A DNA stretch of 64,000 bases from Sphingopyxis sp. (GTDB lineage: Bacteria; Pseudomonadota; Alphaproteobacteria; Sphingomonadales; Sphingomonadaceae): positions 1-64,000 of the forward strand of contig JAEMRT010000009.1 in NCBI GenBank assembly GCA_016463225.1, read 5' to 3'. Made by a program: the position numbers and the translations under genes. The notes under the pieces are model-generated. The model worked only from the letters and a program-made list of their open reading frames with translations, was not told the origin of the DNA and ran no database searches. This document shows positions 25,568 to 34,797 of the stretch, piece by piece. Numbering within the stretch: the stretch's first letter is position 1; every line of letters begins with the position of its first letter.

Positions 25568-27361
25568 ATGCAGATAGACAGGCGTCGTTTCGTGAGTGCA
25601 GCATTGGGCGGCGGGACCGCGGCCGCGCTGGCACCCTGGTTTCCGGCCTGGGCGCAGGCGGTATCGCCGGGCATAGTCGCGCCGCTGCCGACCGTGTCGG
25701 GCAACGACATCAGCCTGCGGATCGCGCGCCAGACGATGCGGATCGACGGCAAGGTCAGCCGCGCCATCGGCCTCAACGGCACCGTCCCCGGACCGCTTGT
25801 GCGCCTGAAAGAAGGGCAAACGGCGCGTCTCACCGTGATCAACGATCTTGACGAGGACAGCTCGATTCACTGGCACGGCCTGATTTTGCCCTTCCAGATG
25901 GATGGGGTCCCCGGCGTCAGCTTCCCCGGCATCAAGCCGCGCTCGACCTTTGTTTATGAATTCCCGGTCGTTCAGTCGGGCACCTATTGGTATCACAGCC
26001 ACTCGGGTCTTCAGGAGCAACTCGGCCACTATGGGCCCATCGTGATCGATCCGGCGGGCGCCGATCCGATCGGCTATGACCGCGAGCATGTCGTGGTGCT
26101 CTCCGACCACAGCCAGCTGTCGCCCGACGCGATCTTCCGTAAGCTGAAGGTCAATCCCGGCCATTTCAACATGCAGCGCCAGACGCTGTCCGGCCTGCTT
26201 GCGGGCAAGGACCAGCCGCTGAAGGATCGAGTCGAATGGGGCGCGATGCGAATGGACCCGACCGATATCGCCGACGTCAACGGATCGACCTACCAGTTTC
26301 TGGTCAACGGTCATGGCCCGCGCGACAATTGGACCGCGCTCTTCAATCCCGGCGAGCGCATCCGGCTGCGGATCATCAACGCCTCGGCCATGACGATCTT
26401 CAACGTCCGCATCCCCGGCCTCAGGATGACCGTCGTGCAGGCCGACGGGCTCAACGTCATGCCGACCGAGATCGACGAGTTCCAGATCGCCGTTGCCGAG
26501 ACCTACGACGTCATTGTGACCCCGATCGAGGCGCGCGCTTATACTCTGGTCGCAGAAGCGAACGACCGATCCGGGATGGGTCGCGCCACGCTCGCCCCGC
26601 GCGCCGGCATGGCTGCCGAGGTGCCGCCGCTGCGCGAGCGGCCGCTGGCGACCATGAAGGACATGGGCATGGGTGCCATGTCAGGCAGCACAGCTGGCGA
26701 TGCCGCCTGCGCGCCCGAACATGCAGCGATGGGCCACTGCTCCCCCTCAGCCGATACCACGCAAACGGATCATGCCGCGATGGGGCATGGCGAGGGCGGC
26801 ATGCAACATAGTATGCGCGATTTCGACGTCGCTCCCCAAATCAAACGCGACCCCAGCGTCCAGACCATCTCGCCGATGCCGGTCGACCGCATGGGCGAGC
26901 CGGGGCAGGGCCTTGAAGATGTCGGGCACAAGGTGCTGACCTATCATGATCTGGTCGCTCTCGAGCGCAATCCCGATGTCCGCGCCGCGGAGCGCTCGCT
27001 CGACATCCACCTCACCGGCAATATGGAACGCTTCATGTGGTCGTTCGATGGCGTCAAGATGTCCGACCATCATGAGCCGATCCCCTTCATTGAGGGTGAG
27101 CGGGTGCGGATCAACCTCATCAACGATTCGATGATGAGCCATCCCATCCACTTGCACGGCCATTTCTTCGAACTGGTAACGGGCAAGGGCGATCGGTCGC
27201 CGCGCAAGCATACGGTCCTCGTCCAGCCAGGCGGAACCGCAAGCTTCGATTTCACCGCCGACGCGCTCGGCGACTGGGCGTTTCATTGCCACATGCTCTA
27301 TCATATGCATGCCGGGATGATGCGCGTCGTCAGCGTTCGCCCGCGGGGAGATGCGGAATGA
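25568..27361 (+). CDS. copA: Copper resistance multicopper oxidase CopA/PcoA
   Basis: A 597-residue periplasmic Cu(I) oxidase. The Tat signal is MQIDRRRFVSAALGGG. Four copper-site motifs are intact: HWHGL (about residue 100), WYHSHSGLQEQ, HPIHLHGHFFEL and HCHMLYHMHAGMM (about 573). Between cupredoxin domains, residues about 362-420 form a Met/His-rich loop containing CAPEHAAMGHC, a motif that recurs twice in CopB. The stop overlaps the copB ATG by 4 bp. Confidence 0.95.
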   Translation: MQIDRRRFVSAALGGGTAAALAPWFPAWAQAVSPGIVAPLPTVSGNDISLRIARQTMRIDGKVSRAIGLNGTVPGPLVRLKEGQTARLTVINDLDEDSSIHWHGLILPFQMDGVPGVSFPGIKPRSTFVYEFPVVQSGTYWYHSHSGLQEQLGHYGPIVIDPAGADPIGYDREHVVVLSDHSQLSPDAIFRKLKVNPGHFNMQRQTLSGLLAGKDQPLKDRVEWGAMRMDPTDIADVNGSTYQFLVNGHGPRDNWTALFNPGERIRLRIINASAMTIFNVRIPGLRMTVVQADGLNVMPTEIDEFQIAVAETYDVIVTPIEARAYTLVAEANDRSGMGRATLAPRAGMAAEVPPLRERPLATMKDMGMGAMSGSTAGDAACAPEHAAMGHCSPSADTTQTDHAAMGHGEGGMQHSMRDFDVAPQIKRDPSVQTISPMPVDRMGEPGQGLEDVGHKVLTYHDLVALERNPDVRAAERSLDIHLTGNMERFMWSFDGVKMSDHHEPIPFIEGERVRINLINDSMMSHPIHLHGHFFELVTGKGDRSPRKHTVLVQPGGTASFDFTADALGDWAFHCHMLYHMHAGMMRVVSVRPRGDAE

Positions 27362-28542
27362 CCCGCGCCGCGTTTTTCCTCGCCGGCACCGCCGCTCTCA
27401 CCTTTGCTACCTCCGCTGCCGCGCAGCCGGTGGACCATTCGTCGATGCCGGGCATGACCATGGCGACCGAACCGGAGAAGCCTGCTGCCAAGCCGGAGTC
27501 AGCTTCGCCACCGCGACCCAAACCCGCGCCGATGCCCGAGATGGATCATGGCGGCATGGACATGAATCCGAAGGATGCAAGTTGCGCGCCCGAGCATGCA
27601 GCGATGGGCCATTGCATGCCCGAGGCGGAGCCGGATGCTTCGCGCGCGGATATGCCGGACATGGCCGCGATGAACCATGGCACCGCCGCCCCGTCCGACC
27701 CCGATTGTCCGCCCGAGCATGCCAAGATGGGCCATTGCACGCCGAAAGTCCCCATGCCGGGCATGGACGGAATGAGCGGCGCAAGCGGCACTGACTTGCC
27801 GCCCGGCGACGCCGCCGCGCCCGCGCCGCCGAGCGACTGGTACGCCGACCGCATCTATCCCCGGGCCGAAATGGAGCATTCGCGCCACGCGATGATGGTG
27901 GAAAACGGCGCGCAGAAAATCGCCTTCATCAGCTTCAATCTCGCCGAATATCAGGCGCGCAAGGGCCGCGATGGCTACCGCTGGGATGGCGAGGCCTGGT
28001 ATGGCGGCGACATCAATCGGCTGACCGTCAAGAGCGAAGGCGAGGGCGTCTTTGGCGAGGGTATCGAAGGAACCGAGACCCAGTTGCTCTACAGCCGCGC
28101 CGTCGGTCCCTATTTCAATGCGCAGGCGGGCATCCGGCAAGATCTCGGGCCGGGTCCTGATCGCACTTATGCGACGATCGGCTTCGAGGGGCTCGCGCCC
28201 TATTGGTTCGAGGTCGAGGGTGCTCTGTTCTTGTCGCACAAGGGCGGTCTGCACGGCCGACTCGAAGGCTATTATGATCAGCGCATCACGCAGAAGCTGA
28301 TCCTCCAACCGATGGCCGAACTTAACTTGGCTTTGCAGGATGTTCCGGAAATCGGGGTCGGGTCCGGTTTGTCCGACGTGGAACTCGGGCTGCGCCTGCG
28401 CTACGAAATCGTGAAAGAATTTGCGCCTTATGTCGGGGTCGAATGGGCGCGCAAACTCGGCGACACCGCGCGCTTCGCGCGGGCCGCAGGCGACGATGCG
28501 GGTAGCGTCAGCTTGGTCGCGGGGATGAGGGTCTGGTTCTAG
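27358..28542 (+). CDS. copB: Copper resistance outer-membrane protein CopB
   Basis: A 394-residue protein with a Sec signal (ends TSAAAQ), a roughly 140-residue Met/His/Pro-rich copper-binding segment with two copies of a C-x-P-E-H-A-x-M-G-H-C motif, and a C-terminal CopB beta-barrel (DWYADRIYPRAEMEHSR, then IEGTETQLLYSRAVGPYFNA, ending SLVAGMRVWF). It sits in the outer membrane and partners CopA. Confidence 0.95.
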   Translation: MTRAAFFLAGTAALTFATSAAAQPVDHSSMPGMTMATEPEKPAAKPESASPPRPKPAPMPEMDHGGMDMNPKDASCAPEHAAMGHCMPEAEPDASRADMPDMAAMNHGTAAPSDPDCPPEHAKMGHCTPKVPMPGMDGMSGASGTDLPPGDAAAPAPPSDWYADRIYPRAEMEHSRHAMMVENGAQKIAFISFNLAEYQARKGRDGYRWDGEAWYGGDINRLTVKSEGEGVFGEGIEGTETQLLYSRAVGPYFNAQAGIRQDLGPGPDRTYATIGFEGLAPYWFEVEGALFLSHKGGLHGRLEGYYDQRITQKLILQPMAELNLALQDVPEIGVGSGLSDVELGLRLRYEIVKEFAPYVGVEWARKLGDTARFARAAGDDAGSVSLVAGMRVWF

Positions 28543-28638
28543 CTGCGGGGCGGCGAAACGGTCGGGAGAAGCGACGCGAATCGGCCTTTCGCGGCGTGCG
28601 TTGCAAAACGACTAGATGAAACGGGCATCGGACCGGAA

Positions 28639-29191
28639 ATGAGCATGAAATCGCAATGGAGCCGGCGAAGCCTTCTCGGGCCGTTCGCCGCCGCGGGCGG
28701 CGCGGTTCTGGCGGGATACAACAGCGGCCCCGCGGACATGCCGCAGCGACCGGCTGCGGCCGAAAGCGAGCCCCTTCTCGTCTATCGCGATCCCGAATGC
28801 GGCTGCCGGCCGAGATCGCCCGCGAGGCGGGATATAGGGTGATGGTCGAGGACCCCGCCGACATGGCCGCGGTGAAAGAACACGCCGGCGTTCCGTCCGA
28901 ACTCGCTTCCTGTCACACCGCGCTCGTCGCGGGCTATGCGATCGAAGGCCATGTGCCGCTGCCGCATCTCGCGGGGCTGCTCCGCGACAGGCGCGCGACA
29001 TAAAAGGGATTGCTGTTCCCGGCATGCCGCGCGGCTCGCCGGGGATGGAAATGCCCGACGGGAGCAGGGACGTCTTCGAGGTGATGGCGTTCGATAGCGA
29101 GGGCCGGATGTCGGTTTTTTCCGCTTGGCCGACACACCAAGCAGAGCGCTCGACTGCATCCAAAAAAATGTCACGCAGAGGTGAGGGATAG
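28639..29191 (+). pseudogene. Broken DUF411 metal-binding protein gene
   Basis: Three frames together make a DUF411 protein: MSMKSQWSRRSLLG...LLVYRDPECGC (28639-28815), then AEIAREAGYRVMVEDPADMA, ...GVPSELASCHTALVAGYAIE and GHVPLPHLAGLL in frame 2, then KGIAVPGMPRGSPGMEMPDG and MSVFSAWPTH in frame 3. The first break removes the segment after ECGC, so half of the usual CGCC metal site is gone. Two frameshifts make it non-functional. It ends the cop block. Confidence 0.8.
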
Positions 29192-29278
29192 ATGCTTCGG
29201 GTGCGTATTATAGGGACTGGCTATGCATTCTCGTGACCTATCTAAGATATTGATCTTCAACGTAATTTTTCGTTGACC

Positions 29279-29288
29279 TGTATATACA
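29279..29288. promoter_or_regulatory. Probable HutC/GntR operator upstream of the TonB receptor
   Basis: The perfect palindrome TGTATATACA directly follows a TTGACC -35-like box, 48 bp before the receptor ATG. A related TCTATACAT lies just before the GntR gene at 34289. The shared word fits binding by the HutC-type regulator encoded downstream. Confidence 0.6.
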
Positions 29289-29335
29289 TTTGATGCTCTC
29301 TGAGGTGGGTAACGCAACCAGAAGGGGGTTTCGCG

Positions 29336-32038
29336 ATGAAGATCAGGACAGTTTTGCTCGCCGGCGCTGCAGTTTTTGCAGGCATTTCCGTACCAGCGTT
29401 CGCGCAAAGCGATTCGGCAGCTGATACCGGGGCTGACAGCGCCAGCAGCGGTAGCGATATCGTGGTGACCGGGTCGCGTATCCGCCGGCAGGATCTTGCG
29501 GGCGTCGGGCCGGCAACGGTCGTCTCCGCCGAGCAGATCGAAAACACGGGTGTCGTCAATATCGAGACAGTTCTGCAGCGACTCCCTGCCAATGCGGGCT
29601 TCGCGGGCAACCAGACCTCGGCCTATTGGGCGAACAACGGCTATGGCACCGCGCAGGTCAATCTGCGCGGCCTCGGCATCAAGCGCACCCTCGTTCTGCT
29701 CAACGGCCGCCGCCTCGTCGCGGGCGGCACCGGGGCAAACTCGTCGCCCGACCTCAACATGATCCCCGTCGCGGCGCTCGCGCGCACCGACGTCCTCAAG
29801 GACGGCGCTTCGGCGATCTACGGTGCCGACGCGATGGCAGGCGTCGTCAATCTCGTCACCCGGACCGATTATGACGGGCTTGGACTCAGCGTTCGACAGG
29901 GCATCACCGAAAAAGGCGACGGATCGGATTTCACTGCCGACCTGCTGTGGGGCGTCCGCAACGATCGCGGCGGCTTCATGGCGGCGGTCACCTATCAGAA
30001 GACCAAGGCGGTCAACATGGCGACACGGGCGCCCTGTTCGCTCGCCGAAACCACCCCAGGCGCGCTGAGTTGCGTCAACAGTGCCTCGACGATCGGCGGC
30101 CGCGCGGTGCTGCCGAACGGTCAGCAGATCAATTTCAACCAGGTGCCGGGCGGCAACGGAAATTTCTTCGAGCCGTACAGCGCTGCCAGGCACAACTTCA
30201 ATTCGGCGCCGTTCCTGAACGCAGTCAGCCCCGTCGAGCGTGTCAGCACGGCCTTTTTCGCCGATTATGACCTGACCGATAATATCGAGGCATTTGGCGA
30301 GTTTCTCTATACCTTCCGTAAATCGAACCAGATCGCGACACCTGGAACGCTGCGCAATCTGTCGATCGCGGCGAGCAACCCGACGAATCCGACGGGTCAG
30401 AATATCGTCCTGATCCAGCGGCGCCTCGCCGAACCGGGACCGCGCCAGTTCTTCCAGGAAACCGACACCTGGCAGGGCACCTTCGGCCTGCGTGGCAAGC
30501 TATCGAACGACTGGGGCTGGGAAGTGGCGGGCGCCTTCGGCCGCAACACCGCAGTCGATGGATCGACCAACATTGCCAATCTGGAGCGCGTCCGGAATAC
30601 GATCAATACCGGCGTTTGCAGCCCTGCGCCCGGCGCGGCCATTCCGTGCGGCGACTATCTCGGTTTCGGCGATCTGACCCCTCAGGTCCTCGACTATATC
30701 CTGTTCACCTCGCGCGATCGTGGAGGCAACGAGCTGGCTACGGTAACCGCCGACCTCAATGGCGACCTTTTCAAGCTGCCCGCCGGACCTGTCTCTTTCG
30801 CGGCCGGCGTTGTCTATCGTAAGGAAAAAGGCTGGCGCGATCCCGATCCGCTGACCGTTCTCGGCATTGCCAACACCAATCAGCAAAGCCCGATTTCGGG
30901 GACCAGCATCGCAAAGGAAGCCTATCTCGAGCTGTCGGTGCCCATTCTTGCCGATACGCCCTTCTTCCAGGCGCTGACCGCTGGCGGCGCGGTCCGCTAT
31001 TCGAACTACGACCTGTTCGGCAGCGACTGGAACTACAAGGCAAGCCTGGACTGGGTCATCAACGACAGCGTCCGTCTGCGCGGCACATATGGCACCGGCT
31101 TCCGCATTCCGAACGTCCCCGAACTGTTCGGCGGCGTGTCCGAAGGCAATCTGACGACGACCGATCCCTGCTCGCGCTATTCGACAAGCGGCAATGCAGG
31201 GCTGATTGCCAACTGCCGAGCGTCGGGCGTCCCGACGAACTATGTTCAGCTCGGCACGACGATTCTGACGACCGTTGGCGGCAACGAGAATCTTCAGCCC
31301 GAAAGCTCGACGACCTGGACGGTCGGGACGGTCGTCTCGCCCAAGGGCCTGATCCCCGGCCTGTCGCTGACCGCCGACTGGTTCGACATCAAGATCAAGG
31401 ATGCGATCCGCGCCATCCCCGGCTCGACCAAGCTGGCCATCTGTTACGCCAGCGCCAACCTGTCGCACCCCTTCTGCGACGATTTCACGCGCAGTCCGCT
31501 GACTGGGGAGGTTACCTTCCTCTCCGCGCAGCCGATCAATACCGGTCGCGAGGAGATGAACGGCCTCGATCTCGGCCTCGTATACGACAACGACATCGGC
31601 AGCGTGAATGTCTCGCTCGACGTCAATCTGACGTACCTCAACAAATATGTCGTCCTGCCTTTCCCGGGCGGCGCACCGATCGATTTTGACGGCTTCATCG
31701 GCGGCGGCAACGGCGGTTATCCGAAGTGGCGCGGCTATGGCGTGCTGACCGCGGAAAAGGATGGCGTCAGCGCGACCTGGTCGACCCAATGGATCGGCAA
31801 GGCGACCGACTTCAATGCCGACCCCGGCGAAATCGGCTATCGTACGCCGAATATCTTCTACCACAATCTCCAGCTCGCTTTCGAGATCGATGAGAAAACC
31901 CGCTTCCAGCTTGGCGTCGACAATCTGTTTGATCGCAAGGCACCCTATATTCAGAGCTTCACCGATGCGAACACCGACACGATGACCTATGATCTGCTCG
32001 GACGGCGTTTCTACGTCGGCTTCCGAACCGCGTTCTGA
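29336..32038 (+). CDS. TonB-dependent receptor
   Basis: A 900-residue outer-membrane importer. Sec signal MKIRTVLLAGAAVFAG...AFAQ; plug domain with DIVVTGSRI, VNLRGLG, TLVLLNGRRLV and DGASAIYGADAMAGVVNLVT; a 22-strand barrel ending in RRFYVGFRTAF with the terminal aromatic. The substrate is unknown; sphingomonad receptors of this type often take oligosaccharides, peptides or chelates. Two PepSY membrane proteins follow 11 bp later and a HutC-type regulator lies beyond, suggesting a single regulated uptake unit. Confidence 0.93.
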   Translation: MKIRTVLLAGAAVFAGISVPAFAQSDSAADTGADSASSGSDIVVTGSRIRRQDLAGVGPATVVSAEQIENTGVVNIETVLQRLPANAGFAGNQTSAYWANNGYGTAQVNLRGLGIKRTLVLLNGRRLVAGGTGANSSPDLNMIPVAALARTDVLKDGASAIYGADAMAGVVNLVTRTDYDGLGLSVRQGITEKGDGSDFTADLLWGVRNDRGGFMAAVTYQKTKAVNMATRAPCSLAETTPGALSCVNSASTIGGRAVLPNGQQINFNQVPGGNGNFFEPYSAARHNFNSAPFLNAVSPVERVSTAFFADYDLTDNIEAFGEFLYTFRKSNQIATPGTLRNLSIAASNPTNPTGQNIVLIQRRLAEPGPRQFFQETDTWQGTFGLRGKLSNDWGWEVAGAFGRNTAVDGSTNIANLERVRNTINTGVCSPAPGAAIPCGDYLGFGDLTPQVLDYILFTSRDRGGNELATVTADLNGDLFKLPAGPVSFAAGVVYRKEKGWRDPDPLTVLGIANTNQQSPISGTSIAKEAYLELSVPILADTPFFQALTAGGAVRYSNYDLFGSDWNYKASLDWVINDSVRLRGTYGTGFRIPNVPELFGGVSEGNLTTTDPCSRYSTSGNAGLIANCRASGVPTNYVQLGTTILTTVGGNENLQPESSTTWTVGTVVSPKGLIPGLSLTADWFDIKIKDAIRAIPGSTKLAICYASANLSHPFCDDFTRSPLTGEVTFLSAQPINTGREEMNGLDLGLVYDNDIGSVNVSLDVNLTYLNKYVVLPFPGGAPIDFDGFIGGGNGGYPKWRGYGVLTAEKDGVSATWSTQWIGKATDFNADPGEIGYRTPNIFYHNLQLAFEIDEKTRFQLGVDNLFDRKAPYIQSFTDANTDTMTYDLLGRRFYVGFRTAF

Positions 32039-32049
32039 GGGTAATCGAC

Positions 32050-32754
32050 ATGGCGATCCGTTGGCCGCTGTTTGTCCGGCGAACGCATAAATGGCTGGCC
32101 CTGGTGGTCGGCGTCCAGGCTTTGCTCTGGACGCTGACGGGCTTCTATATGGTGGTCGTTCATATCGACACCATCCACGGCGACCATCTGGTGCGCGCGT
32201 CGGCTTCCCAGCCATTTGAGCTTGCCGGGCTGGCGCCGCCTTCCCGAATTGTGGCGGCCGCGCCCGGCGCGTCCGAGGTCCGTTTGCAGCGATTGTTCGA
32301 TCGCGCCGTCTGGCGCGCCGAAACGCCCGACGGCGCCAAGCTGTTCGATGCGCGCTCGGGTGCGCCGCTGCCTGCCCTGACCGAGTCCCAGGTCCGCGAG
32401 CAGGCGCGGCGCATCTATACGGGCGAGGGCAAGATCGTTTCGGTGCGGTTGCTGACAAAGGCGCCGCAGGAGATGCAGTCGCGCAAGCCGCCCTATTGGC
32501 AAGTCGAGTTCGAAGGTTGGAACCGCCCGACGCTCTACCTGTCGCCAGCGACTGGCGAACTGATTTCGCGGCGCCATGCGTTGTGGCGCGTCTTCGATTT
32601 CGCGTGGATGCTCCACATCATGGATTATGACGAGCGAACCGACGTCAACAACCCGCTGCTACGCATCGCGACCTGGAGCACCTTTGCCATGGCGCTGACG
32701 GGGGCATGGCTGCTGATCTGGTCTTTCAAGCGCCGCAAGAAAAAAAAAGCATGA
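32050..32754 (+). CDS. PepSY domain membrane protein 1
   Basis: A 234-residue protein with an N-terminal membrane segment (HKWLALVVGVQALLWTLTG), a periplasmic PepSY-like domain (VSVRLLTKAPQEMQSRKPPY then TLYLSPATGELISRRHALWR) and a C-terminal membrane segment followed by a KRRKKKK tail. PepSY proteins next to TonB receptors are often linked to ferric reduction or energy supply for uptake; that role is an inference. It overlaps the next gene by 4 bp. Confidence 0.8.
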   Translation: MAIRWPLFVRRTHKWLALVVGVQALLWTLTGFYMVVVHIDTIHGDHLVRASASQPFELAGLAPPSRIVAAAPGASEVRLQRLFDRAVWRAETPDGAKLFDARSGAPLPALTESQVREQARRIYTGEGKIVSVRLLTKAPQEMQSRKPPYWQVEFEGWNRPTLYLSPATGELISRRHALWRVFDFAWMLHIMDYDERTDVNNPLLRIATWSTFAMALTGAWLLIWSFKRRKKKKA

Positions 32755-33485
32755 AAAAGATCCGTCTCACGCCGCTGCTTTTCCGCCGCGTCCACAAATG
32801 GGTTGGCCTGATCCTCGGCTTGCAATTCCTGCTCTGGGCGCTCAGCGGCTCGGTGATGGCCTTGCTCGACAAGGACACGGTCGGCGGCCACGGCGGCGGA
32901 ATGTTGCACGCGCACCCGCTACCGGCCGGGGAATATTTCGACATCGCGGCCTTGCCGCGTGGCGAGCCCGTCACCGGCGTGATCCTGCGCGATCTCGGGG
33001 CGCGGCCCATTTACGAGCTTCGCTCTGCCAAGGGTGTCCGCCTCGTCGATGCGACGAGCGGAGAGCTTGTTCATGTCGATGAGCAAATGGCCCGCGACGT
33101 CGCCTCGATGATGAACGAGGCGCCGATCCGCCGGGTCAGCGTGCTGGCAAAGCCGAACCTCGAATCGCGCGACCATGACGGCGCGATGTGGCGTGTCGAC
33201 TTTGCCGACGCGGAGAACAGCAGCGCCTATGTTTCGCTCGACACCGCACGTTTCCTTGTGATGCGCGGCGACACGTGGCGGACCTGGGACTTCTTCTGGA
33301 TGCTGCACAATATGGACTATGTGAACCGGAAGAGCTTCAATCACCCGCTGATCATCTTCGTCGCCTTTGGCGCGCTATGGCTTTCGGGGACCGGATTCTA
33401 CCTGTTGTTCAAAAGCTTCAGCCGCGCCGATTTCCGCTGGCTGCGCCGGCGCCGCAAACCGGTCGTCGTCGTCCGAACCGGCTGA
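32751..33485 (+). CDS. PepSY domain membrane protein 2
   Basis: A 244-residue paralogue of the preceding gene with the same layout: membrane segment (HKWVGLILGLQFLLWALSG), PepSY-like core (AYVSLDTARFLVMRGDTWRT, FFWMLHNMDY) and a second membrane segment with a basic tail. The ATG at 32751 overlaps the upstream stop (ATGA); the frame to 32706 is a shadow. The pair may form a heterodimer. Only 6 bp separate its stop from that of the convergent GntR gene. Confidence 0.8.
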   Translation: MKKIRLTPLLFRRVHKWVGLILGLQFLLWALSGSVMALLDKDTVGGHGGGMLHAHPLPAGEYFDIAALPRGEPVTGVILRDLGARPIYELRSAKGVRLVDATSGELVHVDEQMARDVASMMNEAPIRRVSVLAKPNLESRDHDGAMWRVDFADAENSSAYVSLDTARFLVMRGDTWRTWDFFWMLHNMDYVNRKSFNHPLIIFVAFGALWLSGTGFYLLFKSFSRADFRWLRRRRKPVVVVRTG

Positions 33486-33491
33486 TCGACC

Positions 33492-34283
33492 TCACTCGTC
33501 GATCGAGAAGGCGGCCGACAGTTCGAACCGGGTTCCGGGATGCGTCAGCCAGGCATGCGAAACGAGGCGCGACCGGCTCCATGTCCGGCGCGTCATCTGG
33601 AGCACCGGTTCGTTCTCCGACAGCCCCAGCATGCCGCGCATCCGCTCGTCGGGCATGGTCGCACAGACACGATGCTCGACCCGTTCGAGCGGCGCGATGC
33701 GCGTCAGATATTCGTTCGGCGTCATCCGGGTAAAGTCGAGCGTGCCATAGTCCGGCGCGATTGACGCGAGGACGAAACGCTCCTCGATCTGGATAGGGAA
33801 TTCGGCCTCGTGATGGACGATGATCGAATGGAATAATTTGGTCCCCACCGAAACCTCAAGCAGCGGCGCGGTTTCGACATTCGCGCGCTCTTCGCGGTTC
33901 TGGATCACGCGGGCGCGGTAGGCATGGCCTCGCTCGCGGATTTCCTCGGCGATGTTCCGGATCTCGATCATCTGGCCGATGGGCCGGGGCTCGGCGATAA
34001 ACGACCCGCTGCCGGCGCGCCGGACGACGACGCCCGCGGCCTGCAACTCGCGGACGGCGCGGTTCGCCGTCATCCGCGAGACATTGAACTGCTGAACGAG
34101 ATCGGCCTCCGACGGCACGCGGTCACCGGGGCGAAGGCGACCGTCGCGGACTGCGTCGCAAATGTTCTGCTTGATGACGAGGTAGCGAGGTGTCGGTTCG
34201 CTGCCGACCGGTTCGTGGGGCTGCGCTCCCGCCTGATCGTGCGATTTGGAAACGGCGAGCCTTCGATTAAGCGATGGATTCAT
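33492..34283 (-). CDS. GntR-family regulator, HutC subfamily
   Basis: A 263-residue regulator: winged helix (LRPGDRVPSEADLVQQFNVS, RMTANRAVRELQAAGVVVRR) then a UTRA ligand-binding domain (FPIQIEERFVLASIAPDYG, VLQMTRRTWSRSRLVSHAWL). HutC proteins bind urocanate and control histidine use, but no hut gene is nearby, so its ligand is open. I chose the ATG at 34283 (MNPSLN), because the operator-like TCTATACAT at 34289 would otherwise lie inside the coding region. Confidence 0.88.
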   Translation of the reverse strand: MNPSLNRRLAVSKSHDQAGAQPHEPVGSEPTPRYLVIKQNICDAVRDGRLRPGDRVPSEADLVQQFNVSRMTANRAVRELQAAGVVVRRAGSGSFIAEPRPIGQMIEIRNIAEEIRERGHAYRARVIQNREERANVETAPLLEVSVGTKLFHSIIVHHEAEFPIQIEERFVLASIAPDYGTLDFTRMTPNEYLTRIAPLERVEHRVCATMPDERMRGMLGLSENEPVLQMTRRTWSRSRLVSHAWLTHPGTRFELSAAFSIDE

Positions 34284-34288
34284 AAGCC

Positions 34289-34298
34289 GTCTATACAT
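34289..34298. promoter_or_regulatory. Probable autoregulatory operator of the GntR gene
   Basis: GTCTATACAT; its complement ATGTATAGAC matches ATGTATATAC at the TonB receptor promoter at 9 of 10 positions. It lies 5 bp before the chosen GntR start and fits autorepression. Confidence 0.5.
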
Positions 34299-34482
34299 CT
34301 TCGCCAATCGGCAGCTAGGTAAAAGAGGAGGCTAGACAAGACGCGCTATGCTTGGGAGTCGCCAGCCAAGGGCAAAACCTCAACGCACCTCCCCTAGGAG
34401 CGAGATCGCGCTCCTCCATCTGCAAGATTGATGACGCTAGCGCTAGAATGGGTAGCATGCTGCCCAATCGGTTGGGGGGCGA

Positions 34483-34713
34483 ATGTCTGCTTTCGAGATT
34501 TTGCACCCAGAAGCGGAAGGACCGTTACCGGCCAAAGACGGCGCTTTCATTTCGACAACGCCACCGACGCACTGGCACCGGCCTGAAAAAGTGGCGGCTC
34601 ATATCGTCGGCGCGCCAGGCCTGTGGGAGGGCGGGATGCAGCTAATGCAGGCGCGCAACCCGGACGCTTATCGGGCCATTTCTGCTGCCGCGGCGGTGTG
34701 GCACGTTAGTTGA
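34483..34713 (+). CDS. Hypothetical protein truncated by an insertion-sequence remnant
   Basis: A 76-residue frame (MSAFEILHPEAEGPLPAKDG...AHIVGAPGLWEGGMQLMQAR) with a GGGGGGCGA ribosome site. I do not recognise it. Its TGA stop is exactly the first three bases of the inverted-repeat element at 34711, so the original gene was probably longer and was cut by the insertion. It may encode nothing useful now. Confidence 0.4.
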   Translation: MSAFEILHPEAEGPLPAKDGAFISTTPPTHWHRPEKVAAHIVGAPGLWEGGMQLMQARNPDAYRAISAAAAVWHVS

Positions 34714-34777
34714 CCTGCCCCCTTCTGAGTGGGCCAAAATTGATGATATATTGGATCACTCAGAAGGGGGCAGGTCA
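34711..34777. mobile_element. 67-bp insertion-sequence remnant or MITE
   Basis: Perfect inverted repeats (34711-34731 TGACCTGCCCCCTTCTGAGT and the complement at 34757-34777) flank a 25-bp AT-richer centre (CAAAATTGATGATATATTGG). The TG...CA ends are those of IS3-like elements. There is no transposase. One more base pair outside each end (T/A) also pairs. No target duplication is obvious. Confidence 0.7.
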
Positions 34778-34797
34778 ATCGCGTTCATCCAGAATCC

